A stretch of 64,000 nucleotides of DNA from Leptobrachium leishanense (taxonomy: Eukaryota > Chordata > Amphibia > Anura > Megophryidae): assembly GCA_009667805.1 (NCBI GenBank), contig CM019066.1, positions 121,152,692 through 121,216,691 on the forward strand, in the 5' to 3' direction. A model generated the notes under the pieces. That model saw only the letters and a list, made by a program, of their open reading frames with translations. It ran no database searches and was not told the DNA's origin. This document shows positions 43,488-54,290 of the stretch, piece after piece (positions within the stretch are counted from its first letter, which is position 1; the number at the start of each line of letters is the position of its first letter). Position numbers and translations under genes: made by a program.

Positions 43488-43922
43488 TGTAAGGATATAG
43501 AGTCACCCAGCACGCAGACAAAACCCAGAAAGGCAAGAAAAAACCCTAAACTTAGAAGCTGGTCCTTAGAATGGCCAGGTACTAATGTAAAATACATAGA
43601 AGTACAGATCAGGGACAGGAGAGATATCGTAGTAATAACAAGCCAGAGGTCGGTACACGAGATAAACATAAGCCAAGGGATAATCACAGAAAACACAGTC
43701 AAATATACAAGCCAGAAGTCAGACCAGAAAACCAATATGCAGAAGCCAAAGACACGCGCTGAGGGCTAGAATAAACCACGTCAGGGCTCACAGCACAGTC
43801 AGTGACTGATATTTAAAGGCCTAGATCCCTGACCAGGTGCGGCATTCAAAGTGGCCTGATTCAGAGACTGGCACCCTCTCTGTTGGGAAGGCCACACTGC
43901 AAGAGCACCAGCAGGCATGACA
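43488..43922 (-). repeat. Gypsy LTR (3' LTR, left)
   Basis: 435 bp, TGTAAGGATATAG...GGCATGACA on the plus strand (TG...CA on either strand). On the minus strand a G-rich tract (about GGAGGGGGGTAC, 43923-43935) precedes it, the polypurine-tract position. Nearly identical to 44878-45312. Confidence 0.92.
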
Positions 43923-44806
43923 GTACCCCCCCTCCACGAGCGCCCTCCGGGAGCCGAGATCCCGGGGCAGTGGGATGAGAGCGGTGAAAGGCACGGACCA
44001 GACGGGGGGCATGGAGATCAGAAATCGGAACCCATGAGCGTTCCTCTGGGCCATACCCTCTCCAGTGCATCAAATATTGAAGACCACCACGGGAATGACG
44101 GGAATCAACAATGGACTGGACCTCAAATTCTTCTTGTCCCTGGACCAGTATAGGACGAGGTTGAGGAATGACAGTGGTGAACTGATTGCACAGAAGGGGC
44201 TTCAACAAGGAGGTGTGAAAGGTATTCGGTATACGGAGGGTACAGGTAGGTCCAGCGCATAACTGACTTCGTTGACACATCTTAGGACCTTGAATGGACC
44301 AATATACAGCAGAGCAAATTTCATTGATGGCACATGTAACTTAATGTTACGGGTGGACAATCACACTCTCTGGCCTGGAACATAGGCATAGGCGGATGGG
44401 TCCTTCCTATCTGCATAGGTCTTTTGTTGGACTGCAGTGTGACAGAGGTTGGAACGTACCAAAGTCCACACCTTATGAATAGACTGAACATAGGAGTCCA
44501 AGTCAGGAAGACCAGTGTCAGAACTAGGGGATGGCAAAAAGGTAGGCTGGAAACCATGGGCAACATAAAACGGGGAGTGACCAGACGAGGCATTCACATT
44601 ACTGTTCAGAGCAAATTCAGCCCAAGGAAGTAAAGATACCCAATCATCCTGCCCTTGAGAAGAGAAGCTACAAATGTAGTTCTCACTAGACTGATTAGCA
44701 CGTTCGGCAGCTCCATTGGACTGTGGGTGATAAGCAGAAGAAAATGATACTTTGATGCCCAACTGTGAACAGAAATTTCGCCAAAATCTAGAAATGAACT
44801 GGGGGC
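43861..44806 (-). pseudogene. Gypsy integrase C-terminal part with chromodomain
   Basis: Read leftwards from 44806: end of the integrase core with GPQFISRFWRNFCSQLG, then SAYHPQSNGAAERANQ (the third catalytic Glu region), then PWAEFALNSNVNASSGHSPF and the post-core VQQKTYADRKDPSAYAYV. After a frame change near 44350 follow [14 protein letters not shown] and the chromodomain QYLMHWRGYGPEERSWVP, which in active chromoviruses directs insertion to marked chromatin. The first two catalytic Asp are outside the retained part. Not functional. Confidence 0.88.
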
Positions 44807-44877
44807 CTAATTCAGAGACTGGCGCCCTCTCTGTTGGGAAGGCCGCACTGCAGGAGCACCAGCAGGCATGACAGTAA
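44807..44877 (-). repeat. Partial LTR end plus GTAA junction
   Basis: About 67 bases identical to the last part of the left-end LTR sequence (AGAGACTGGCGCCCTCTCTG ... GGCATGACA), followed by GTAA and then the full right LTR from 44878. On the minus strand the order is LTR end CCTTACA, TTAC, LTR start TGTCATGCC. It then jumps directly into integrase sequence. Confidence 0.9.
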
Positions 44878-45312
44878 TGTAAGGATATAGAGTCACCCAG
44901 CACGCAGACAAAACCCAGAAAGGCAAGAAAAAACCCTAAACTGAGAAGCTGGTCCTTAGAATGGCCAGGTACTAATCTAAAATACATAGAAGTACAGATC
45001 AGGGACAGGAGAGATATCGTAGTAATAACAAGCCAGAGGTCGGTACACGAGATAAACATAAACCAAGGGATAATCACAGAAAACACAGTCAAATATACAA
45101 GCCAGAAATCAGACCAGAAAACCAATATGCAGAAGCTAAAGACACGCGCTGAGGGCTAGAATAAACCACGTCAGAGCTCAGAGCACAGTCAGTGACTGAT
45201 ATTTAAAGGCCTAGATCCCTGACCAGGTGCAGCATTCAAAGTGGCCTCATTCAGAGACTGGCGCCCTCTCTGTTGGGAAGGCCGCACTGCAGGAGCACCA
45301 GCAGGCATGACA
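44878..45312 (-). repeat. Gypsy LTR (5' LTR, right)
   Basis: 435 bp, same ends as the left LTR. On the minus strand it is the first unit of the element and should be followed by a primer-binding site; instead it is followed by TTAC and a second LTR start. Confidence 0.92.
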
Positions 45313-45317
45313 GACAG

Positions 45318-45775
45318 CAAGATAAAGCAGCGAAAGCGCAAGAAAATGCGCAGCGAAAAAGCGAGCAAGAGAAACAGCGAGGGAGCATACACAAAAGAGA
45401 TAGACGACACAAGATGGCGTGTGAGAGTGAATTACCTATGAGGGAGTTTGAGTGCAACAGTGAGTATGTAAACCATGAAAGAGTGATTGAATGTGAGTGT
45501 GTTAGGAAGTCAGCCGGTGAGTGTCTTGCTCTCACAGTTACAGAGATGCTAATAGTCAGTTACTCAGTTTCCGCAGTCTGAGGTCTTGAGCTGCACAGGG
45601 TTTTACAGGCACAGCTTGTGCTAGTTCATGTGAAGCTTTGATGGGAGTTGTAATGGGCGGGGAGGAGGCGGGGAATATTCTAACCCTAATTTCTAATCCT
45701 AGCCTCAAACCCTAATTTTATAACCCTAGCTTTGAACTCTAATTTCTAACCCTAGCATCTTAACCTTGATTTACG
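45318..45775. other. Non-coding, with degenerate telomere-like repeats
   Basis: Bases 45675-45770 hold about seven degenerate units of AACCCTAATTTCTAACCCTAG type, each with CCCTA or close to it. True telomere repeats would be CCCTAA every 6 bases; here the spacing is about 12-24, so this may be an ordinary minisatellite. An open frame over 45273-45581 has no domain. Confidence 0.45.
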
Positions 45776-47265
45776 GTGGTTCGTTCGACAGGTTTAATCA
45801 AGCGAATCGTATAGGTTTCAAAGTAAAAAAAATTCCCCATTTTTATTAAATATTTATTCAACCTTTCATTCTTTTCATTTGCTGCATAAAGTCTCTTTAT
45901 TTATTTATTGTTTAGGATTTATTAGGCATTTTTCGGGATATAAATACCAGCTGTATAAAATAAAATACAGCCAGTATTTTAATGAAAATACTAGCCGTAG
46001 AAAATAATCCCACAGGTTTCAATGTAAAAAATATTCCCCATTTTTTTAAAAATATTTATTCAACCGTTTATTCTTTTTACTTGCAGCAAAAAGTCTCTTT
46101 ATCTATTTTTTAGGATTTTTTAGGCATTTTTCTGGATTTTTTGGTGAAATTTTTGGATTCCTGATCTATTTTAAAACAAACAAAAAGGTACAGCTAAAAG
46201 GCTGAATCTGGTATAGTTAAAATAATAACTCTTTATTGGTCGAAAACTACAGAACACACAATTAATATAAAAACATAAATAGACTGATATAAATGGATCT
46301 AACACACCTCATAGTATTGAAAAATAGAGATACAATTTTATCAATTTAAATCCCTGAATAGGCAGCTAATAGCCATATAAGAGCCTCAGAATGAACCACT
46401 ACATGGAACAGGTTAATTGGTTCTAAAAATAAGTATAGAGGGTAAGGTGACAGCAAAAATTATAGTTGCAATTAGATGAAAATCATATAATGTTGCTATA
46501 TCCAACCTTATAACAATTTTTAAATGTCTGCGACACCAACCATCTATCTGGTATCACGTACCCAGCAACAATATGGTTCACTGACCAATAGCAGGTGAGC
46601 AATAATTTGAAGCAGAAATCAATCTTAGAGAGGTATATATAGTGTAGCGTAAGATAAAGGAGGTCAATAAATGTATACCTCGGCAGTTCAAGCCGCCTAC
46701 TACCGCAAATATAGAGGGAGAGGTGGAAAGAGGAGACAACTGTTAAAAACAGATAGACATGCTGCTATTTTAAAACAAGACTTTTTTTCTTTGCCAAATG
46801 CAGCATTTTTTTCTTTCCTATTTAGCACCATGGATAGCACTATCCATGGGGTTTAATAGGTTTCAGCACCAAGAATAGCTGCTGTCTTTGGTTCTGAATA
46901 GGTTTCAGAACCATGGAGAGCCCCGCTAAACCCAGCCAGACTGAAGGCAAAAAAAATAAAAAAAAATTCTGCGTTTGGCAAAGAAAAAAAGCCTCATTTT
47001 AAAATAAATTAGGAATCCAAAAATGTCAAAGAAAATCCGGAAAAGTGCTTAAAAAATCCTTAAAAAAAGGATTGTGTACTGTGTGTTGAATCTCTATACT
47101 GGTTATTCTGCCTCCTATTGTACAGTGCTATGGACTTGCTAGTATTCTATAAAAATGTGTAACTATAACTGTAATAAAATCGGGAAATATTTTTTTACAT
47201 TGAAACCAATAAAATTATTTTGTACGGCTATTATTTTTATTGTAGTACCAGCTGGCTGCTGTCCT
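45776..47265. mobile_element. Foldback (long inverted repeat) element, copy 1
   Basis: The left arm includes TTTTTGGATTCCTGATCTAT and TTTTTTTCTTTGCCAAATGC. The right arm includes their inverse, GCGTTTGGCAAAGAAAAAAA and AAATTAGGAATCCAAAAATG (46960-47010), and GGGAAATATTTTTTTACATTGAAACC inverted near 47185. The loop holds CCATGGATAGCACTATCCATGG. The left arm also has an inner direct repeat (45815-45900 and 46015-46100). It shares sequence with 63003-63893. Class unknown; no coding frame. Confidence 0.65.
46166..46777. mobile_element. Insertion flanked by a 14-bp direct repeat
   Basis: CTATTTTAAAACAA occurs at 46166-46179 and 46764-46777. Taking out one copy and the 584 bases between them restores continuous pairing of the foldback arms. 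Long TSDs of this size suggest a LINE or SINE-type insertion, but I see no poly(A) and no known domain or promoter box. Confidence 0.6.
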
Positions 47266-47282
47266 AGGGCAGGGAGATTACA

Positions 47283-47595
47283 TTCCAAAATGACAAATAA
47301 AAACAAAATAAGTGATAAAAACAAAATACGATATCAACCCGATATATAAAATAAATAATAAAAATGCAATACGAATCAACCCGAAATACGAAATAACTAA
47401 TAAAAACGAAATACAAATCCACCCGAAATACGAAATAATTAGTAAAAACGAAATACGAAGTGATCCAAAATATGAAATACCAGCCGTCCGAATTATCTGA
47501 TCGGTCCGAAATACGAAACGCAGTAACATAACGAATGATCTGAAACCATAAAGAAACAGAACGAAATGATCTGAAACTAAACTAAAAAAAAAAAG
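47283..47595. repeat. Minisatellite of CCCGAAATACGAAATA type
   Basis: Irregular units of about 38-40 bp: ACCCGAAATACGAAATAA then YTAATAAAAACGAAATAC, at about 47335, 47375, 47415 and 47455. It decays into single GAAATGATC-type pieces. The frames over it (KYEITNKNEI) are repeat translation. Confidence 0.8.
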
Positions 47596-48186
47596 GTACA
47601 AAATGATCCGAAATGAAATTAATTTTTTAGCCGTGCACATGTCTACTTTGTACAGGAGGTGTCAAGTAAAAAGTAAAATCATGGCATTTCACTAGGCCAA
47701 GAATTTTTGTTCAAATTGTGCCCAGATTATTTTGTGTGGCATCCTAAAGTTTTTAATTGTTCATCCAAGAAATGAGCCTTTATACCATTTATCATCAGGA
47801 AATAAATGACTACACTGACATATTGTGGTGTATATCTGTCCCCTATTAGACTGCTGGATGTGTTTAGTTAGGTACTCGCCTTGAAAAAGGGTATTTAAAT
47901 TGGCAGGCGAGCATCACATTAAAAGTATTGTTCCATTTGACTGAATACAATAACTCTGTTTGCCTGATGTGTTGTGTTATTTTGTAGCTCAGGAGGAGTA
48001 ATTTATCTGTTGCAGTGATAAATGTTGAATGTTGACATCAGAATGTCACTGTGAATAGATAAATCACTCAGTGCCTTCTATCCAAGTTTTAATTTACAGA
48101 CCAAAATAATGCCAGTCCTTAAGTCAAATGTCTGAGAACAAAATGTAATCACATTCATTTCAATATAACCGCTTACTGGACACGTC
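47596..48186. other. Unannotated stretch
   Basis: AT-rich non-coding DNA; no repeat or gene recognised. Confidence 0.4.
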
Positions 48187-48617
48187 TAAGGCTAGGGTCA
48201 GACGAACGCATTTTCGCGTTGTCTGTGAAAAAGTGCGTTCGAACGAATGGACGCATTTTTTCACGGAGTACGCGATAGCGGTCATACCATGCGCATTTGC
48301 ATCCGTGATTTTGTACGGATCATCAATAAAACACTTTGTGCATCTGGACGTTATGTTGGCCGGACATTAGCAGTGTCTGACATCTCCAATTCACGCACAC
48401 ACGCCTCTAGCGGACGCAGCGCACTCTGTACGACCGTACTAGAGGTTTTACGTTCTCGACAAAATGCGTTCGTTTTCCACTTGCGTTGCACGGCCGGACT
48501 TTCGTGCGACCGTACTTCGTATATTGGCCGTCATTGCCTGGCACTTGCTGCTACTACGGCCGTGATTAAGTGCGCCTGCACGCGCGTTCGCACTGCCTCA
48601 GTCTGACCCTAGCCTAT
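48187..48617. mobile_element. Harbinger-type MITE M8
   Basis: The 425-bp element (48190-48614) starts GGCTAGGGTCAGACGAACGC and ends CAGTCTGACCCTAGCC; flanks are TAA and TAT. The interior is the inverse of M3, M4 and M7 (AGCGGTCATACCATGCGCAT, GGACGTTATGTTGGCCGGAC). Confidence 0.9.
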
Positions 48618-48882
48618 GGGGAGCTCTTTCCAGTTTAAAATGTGTTATGTAAAATGTTAACGCAAGTCTAGAATAGAATATGAAAAGTAAAGGTGCAATA
48701 GTGTTATGCAGAAAGAAATAAGGCTGGAGATAGCAATAAGTCGCCTACTGATGACCGGTAGCCCGCAAAGAGAAATAGGACATATGACACAATAATAACA
48801 ACGACCACCTTGTACTGTTATTAGATTATTTATTATCGGCCACAGCTACAAACTGCACCAAACATAAAATAATATAGAACCT
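48618..48882. other. Unannotated stretch
   Basis: Short non-coding gap between MITE M8 and the LTR-like element. Confidence 0.4.
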
Positions 48883-50749
48883 TGTCGAGATTTATATTCA
48901 ATTAAAAAACTTATACGAGATATAAATATCAATCATTTATATTTCCTAGAAATTCTCCTAAATTCTTTTAATTGTTTGTGTTTTGCTTTGAAGAATACAC
49001 TAATCAATAATCGGATAAAAACACATACATATTTATTACGTATACAAAAAAGTTTCAAATCTCATATCATAAAAAAAGATTTATAAACAACCACATCCAT
49101 CCATCACATAGAAAACCAGCTTCCCAATATATGTATCTCCTGTTAGTAACTGCATATATGATTAATATCATTTACTTTATCAGTTAGTAACTATACACAA
49201 ATGGTTAATAAACATTTCTGCTTAATGAAAACAATTAACATGTATTTCCCAGCAAACCAATGTTTAACAATCTAGATCTTGTAGAGATATATGTATCTCT
49301 CTATGCTACGCGGATCAACAAAAGATGAGCTATCACTTATTCTATTTCTAGAATGATAAGTAATAAAAACCTATTTAGTGAATCCTCCCCTAATATCGAG
49401 AATTAAGCTTCTAATCTTCTGCTTTTAATATTATAGTTATATAATTCCTTGCTTATTAATTACAATCACAGTAACTTCCAAATTCAATATATATATATAT
49501 ATATATATATCTCTGTATATCACTTTGCAACAATTTCTTTAGGATAAAATCCTTATATCCGATTCTTCTTCATATCTCTATCTGCAGATTTAGAAATATT
49601 TTGAAGACTCTGGATCTAACAGTAATCTGAGATATAACAGTCTATCTGTTGCAAGAAATACTCCAGATATATATTTAATTACATTAATTCCTTAATTTGC
49701 TCTCATACATTACCTGTCCAAGATCTGGTCTGTAGTTACAGCAGCAAATTCTTTGAATATATTGTTTTTGGAATATGTGAAACTTATCAATGTCAGGTAA
49801 TCAATGCATGTGAATTAGAGTTGTGCATTCCTATGAAGGAAAATTTAGGTGTGGTCCTAATCAAGTGAAATGTCATATCCCGAATGTATTGTGTGTTGGA
49901 ATGATCTGAATCTCTGAATCAATGAATTATTGTGTCCTGGGATGATCTGCCTGAATGAATGCAACGAACAGTACAGATCCAGTTATAGTCAATTTTACGT
50001 CACTGAAAATCTACCCCTTTCATTTAAATATTACTTTATTCTTAAATATAATATTTACTATGCCTCAAGAGGGCAGTGTTGCTCTTCAAATTAATTTTCA
50101 CATATTATTTTTAATATCTCTTATCTCAGGTCAAAGGTCAATTCTACTTTCTTGGTTTGAACAAAGAATGACTATAGTTATCCCAGACAGTACTTCTCGG
50201 GTTGTCAAAATTAAATTTATATATCCACTCCTCTCAAGGTTTTTACTGAATACACTTTATCAGCTAAATTCCTTTCTAGTTAAAATCAACAGAAATTCTA
50301 TTCTTCAGTAATTATAGCGTTATATAGTTCTACTCTACAAATAATTGGAGCATCTATTTTCTACTGTAAATATTGAATATGTTGATTATAAAAATATATT
50401 TTGTGAATATTTTATACACTTGCATAGAGATTTTAAATTTGTTTCTATACCCAAAAAGAAAAATATCTTTAATTCAAGGACTTGTTAAAACAAACCAATA
50501 AATTTAAATATAACATGTCTGGCACTTAGCTCAACATTATATCAAATAAAGACATTTTATCGTCTACAGCATCATGTCTGGCACTTATAGAACCCCCATA
50601 ACTCTTATGGTTCACCTAGCCATGAACTATTTAAAAAAAATCTCTGTCCATTTCTAAAACTAGGCGAAAATTGAAAAAGAAAAGACTTTACATTAAAGCA
50701 AGATGGCTACAGGCATCCATTTTAATTTTTCATTATAATATACCCGACA
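48883..50749. mobile_element. Solo-LTR-like element, copy A (1867 bp)
   Basis: Starts TGTCGAGATTTATATTCAAT and ends ATAATATACCCGACA: TG...CA termini with 5-bp inverted tips (TGTCG/CGACA). A near-identical copy (59911-61730) has an exact 4-bp TSD. Here the flanks are ACCT and ACAT, a 4-bp TSD with one difference. It contains AATAAA near 50544 and is AT-rich with no coding frame of note. Consistent with a long LTR left after LTR-LTR recombination. Confidence 0.75.
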
Positions 50750-50918
50750 ACATATAAAACAGTAAAATGAAGACAGTGCTGAAAGAGTTCTCCACATCTC
50801 AACTATACCTCTCCTAAACCAAAACCCAACTTAACGCCATTCCCATCTCCCTTCCTTCTAATCCAAAAATTCCACCTTATACCAAGAACCCTACCTCAGC
50901 ACTGCCTACCAGCCCCCG

Positions 50919-51572
50919 CTATGAGCTCACCCGCATAACCCCCTTATGCGTGAGCTCCCCCCACCAATGAAAAAACAGGGCCTGCTCAATCCCCTCCTTC
51001 AGACCTAGAATAAAGATATCAGTGCCCAAATCCGTAAGGAGCACTCCATCGGTACTGTAGTACAGGAAAGCATCCTCTGCCTCGAAGGGGAGATGCCACA
51101 GAGAAATACCATACATCTGCTTAATAAACCTCACCATCCACCTGTTGACCTTCACCCGGCAAAGCCGCACCGCCTCCAGATCCCACACTTGACTCCAGAC
51201 AAACTTTGGCAACATCTCCGACCACACGTACATCGTGTACGGCATCCACTCCTGTAGCTGCCGCAGATCAGCCCTCATATACTCCAGGAGCCAACCATGA
51301 GGCACCACGCCCAGGTCATTCCCCCCAAGTGTACAACCAACACATGGGAACCTCACCATGCCCGAGGGCACCCACCACCATTGACAGGAACTCCTCCCAC
51401 AGGAGCCCACGAATTCCAAACCACCGTATTTGTGCCACCGACTCCGAACCAGGGCCTTCCTGCGTGCCCAGAACACCAGAGAATGTCCTCCAATCCACAC
51501 CACACGAGGAGGACCTAAAAATAAAAAATAGTTAGCACCACACACTCCACTCAATGCACACAGGAACTCCAC
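50919..51572 (-). pseudogene. SGNH-hydrolase-like domain of DIRS/Ngaro element, copy 1
   Basis: About 200 codons open to 50919. Shows block I VVWIGGHSLVFWARRKAL (the usual GDS is GHS), block III LGGNDLGVVPHGWLLEYMRA (GxND kept), EMLPKFVWSQVWDLEAVRL, RVKVNRWMVRFIKQ, and block V DGVLLTDLG, where the usual DGxHL His is Leu, so the catalytic His is lost. C-terminal GTDIFILGLKEGIEQALF. SGNH-type hydrolase domains are known at the 3' end of some fish and frog DIRS/Ngaro elements; their role in the cycle is not known to me. It is the least broken domain of this element. Confidence 0.72.
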
Positions 51573-51644
51573 TCCTCTTTCTCGTTGACATGTAACTAAT
51601 TTAGATATTTTTTTCCTGTATTTTTTATTTATTTATTTTTTTAT

Positions 51645-52272
51645 AAATTTTTTATACACAAACCGGGGCAACATTTCTGACCATACATACACTGTGTATG
51701 GCATCCAACTCTGCAGCTGCTGCAGGTTCGCCAACCTATATTCCAAAAGACGACCTTGAGGCACAGTGCCCTTGGTCATTCCACCCCCATCTAAGCATCT
51801 TTCGCCTCAAAGGGGAGCTGCCGCACCGCAATACCAGAGAGCTGGCGAACAAACCAGGCCACCGTTATCCCGCAACTCCACACTGTTCCCAAATCCTACT
51901 CTTGACTCCACACAAACCGGGGCAACATTTCCGACCATACATACACCGTGTATGGCATCCAACTCCGCAGCTGCTGCAGGTCTGCCCTCATATATTCCAA
52001 AAGACAACCATGAAGCACCACGCCCCAGGTCACCCCCCCAAGTGTAAGACCACCACACGGGGTCCTCACCATTCCTGAAGGCTCCCACCACTGTTGGCAG
52101 GAACTCCGCCCACAAAAAAACCATGAATACTGAACCACCAGATTCGTGCCACCAACTCTGGAAAACCCAGCTGCGTACCGGTCGGCCAAAGAAGAGCCCT
52201 CCTGCGCGCCCAGAACACCAGGGAGTGTCCGGCAATCCACACCAGGCTTGATCGACCTGAAAACAAAATTAA
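51645..52272 (-). pseudogene. Further SGNH-hydrolase segments (copies 2 and 3)
   Basis: Minus-strand sequence around 52240-51810 repeats the same domain: VVWIAGHSLVFWARRRAL, RVVVLHLGG-type text (in a different frame), VLHGCLLEYMRADLQQLRSW, MPYTVYVWSEMLPRFVWSQE. A shorter third block at about 51650-51790 repeats the stretch over the same middle part (plus strand GGGGCAACATTTCTGACCATACATACAC against GGGGCAACATTTCCGACCATACATACAC at 51920). Several shifts are present. The three segments are head to tail. Confidence 0.65.
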
Positions 52273-52539
52273 TTAGCTCCTCTTCATCCTCCAACAAGAA
52301 AAAATATGGCATCCTCTCCACCCTCTAGTTTATGGATTTTTTATTATTATTTTTTTTATATATATATATAAACCAGGCCAAATGCAAGAACAAAAAGTCT
52401 GAGAATTCCCCTAACCAACTCCGGAATCTCACCATCATCTAGACCGAGACGCGACACCCCAGTCGCCTTTCAAATCCTAAAGGAGGGAGACCCAAAGTCA
52501 CCTGGATTTTTATCTTTTATTTTTATTTATTAATTAATT

Positions 52540-53330
52540 AAAATTTTTCCAAACATACCCTTCTGAAAAAATAATAACAAACTGGTATCTTGATAAGGCC
52601 AAGCCATTCGTGTGACATTAAAAAGGCCACTCCAGATGATGCCCACACCCGTAAAAAAGCTGCCACATTGTCCACTGAGCAAATTAGGTACCTCTTCAAT
52701 GTAACCCTGCGACCTTTACCCACTTGATCAATTTTAGACCTGGCAATCCATACCACAATGAAATAATTTTCCACCCAGACTGCATTCGTGCCCAAACCTC
52801 CACCATCTTATCTCGTGGCACAAACCAACTCTCACAACTCTGCCCTCATTAACTTTGTTTCATATTCATTAAAACAGAAGCCCCCACAAATTCCCACAGG
52901 CCCTGTAATAAAAGACCCAAGACCGGCCACCGTGCATCTGTCCGGCAAACACCTTTAGAATAACCATGAATTGTGCCCCGCACCAAAAAACCTTTGCGAA
53001 ATCCAGCTTACCCTGTAATTGAAAAAGAAAGGCCAAAGCTGACAAAGATTGATGTACAACCCCCAGCGAAGACCCGGAATCAAAACAAGCCCAATCAGTA
53101 ACTCCTCAATAGCTGGTGTTCATCCCAAGAAATGCCCACACACTTAACCCGCCCGCCTAAATAGTCCCAATCTCGCCACACTCGGGAATGTGTATTCCAA
53201 GTTGATTCTGCAAGAGCTCCTCTTACCCAGCCTCCAAAAAATCTCTGACCCGACCTGCCATAGTGACACTGGACAGGGGGCCCCTTGTGCCCTGCAAAAA
53301 ACATTAAACTCCAGACAACGACATGCAAAC
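52540..53330 (-). pseudogene. DIRS/Ngaro tyrosine recombinase, degraded
   Basis: The N-terminal part AESTWNTHSRVWRDW (near 53230-53180) matches the start of the DIRS recombinase. The catalytic domain part reads SKIDQVGKGRRVTLKRYLIC and VDNVAAFLRVW at about 52750-52630, corresponding to the family's SKTDQLGKG and CPV..VxxFLxxRP. The R, H and Y active-site residues cannot be placed with confidence. In working elements this enzyme inserts a circular copy. Confidence 0.65.
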
Positions 53331-53589
53331 TACTTCCATAGCCAAAGAACTGGAACCGACGATGCCGATAGGGAATTTACCACTGAGACTACCGCCATGT
53401 TGTCTGAGTGGAACAAGACCCACCTGCCTCGTAGCATCGCCCCCAATGCTCCAGAGCCCCATCAAAGGAAATAATTCCAAAAAAGGCCACATTCCTGCCC
53501 AAAACTGATGTTAACTACCATCAGGCCACCGAGATGAGCACCATTTTCCTCCAAAGTATACTCTAAAAATCAACGCCCCCAGAAGGGTC

Positions 53590-54290
53590 TGTCAAAACTT
53601 AATTTCCCAAGCCAAAACCTCCTTCGATGGAAAAATTGGCCAAGCCATTGGACCAAAAAGACCTCCCAAGAACACTGTACCGACTGGGATAACCCTATAT
53701 GCAAAATTCAAACGGCCAATCAAAGACTGCAAGTCCCGTAACCGCAACATCTTGGTCAACATAACCTCCTCAACCTGCTCCCATTGACCTTTTCCAGCGG
53801 CAGTATGCACTCTCTCTGTACCAAATCAAACTTGATACCCCAGAAAGTCATGACAGAATCCAGACCCTCGGTCTTCTCTGCGGCCAATGGAACGCCAAAT
53901 CGTTTTGCCATCCATAGAAAAAGACGAAGAATGTGCAAACATTCACTTGACCCTCCCTACACAGAGAAAGTCATCAAAATAGAGTGTCAAATTCTTTGAT
54001 CCCGCAACCACACGCCCCCCCACTCTAGGAATGTACTAAAGCATTTACAGTATGCATAAGAAATGGAACAACACATGGGCCAACAAAAGCAACTTTAAAA
54101 CGTCCCTCAAACCAACACCCACACAAGTGATGGCAAGATGGAAAAATGGGCAAAAGCCTAAAAGCCGCCACAATGTTGACCTAAACCATGAGTGCCCCCA
54201 ACCCGCCGAGTGCCCCATTTGCCCTATTCGCCTCAAACAAAGTGTAAGAGACCCACGACAAATCAGGTGAAATATCGTCATTCCCAGAAC
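53590..54290 (-). pseudogene. DIRS/Ngaro reverse transcriptase, degraded
   Basis: Reads in pieces on the minus strand: VNIVAAFRLLPI (first catalytic region, the usual KIDVESAFRLLPV), GCWFEGRF, then LYFDDFLCVGR at 53983-53951 (FDD at 53978-53970, for YxDD), then FLWMAKRFGVPLAAEKTEG, LDSVMTFWGIKFD and LRDLQSLIGRLNFAYRVIPVG, typical of DIRS RT-RNase H. Stops and shifts between the pieces. Position between gag and recombinase fits the DIRS order. Confidence 0.75.

Larger units (their letters stand above)
43483..45317 (-). mobile_element. Short chromodomain-type Gypsy with rearranged LTRs
   Basis: The element 43488-45312 lies between copies of GACAG (43483-43487 and 45313-45317), a 5-bp TSD. It has full 435-bp LTRs at both ends (43488-43922 and 44878-45312) and a partial third LTR end (about 44807-44873) joined to the right LTR by GTAA. 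The internal part holds only integrase end and chromodomain. The two full LTRs differ at about 12 positions by eye (roughly 3%), so it is fairly young. Gag, protease, RT and primer-binding site are missing. Confidence 0.9.
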
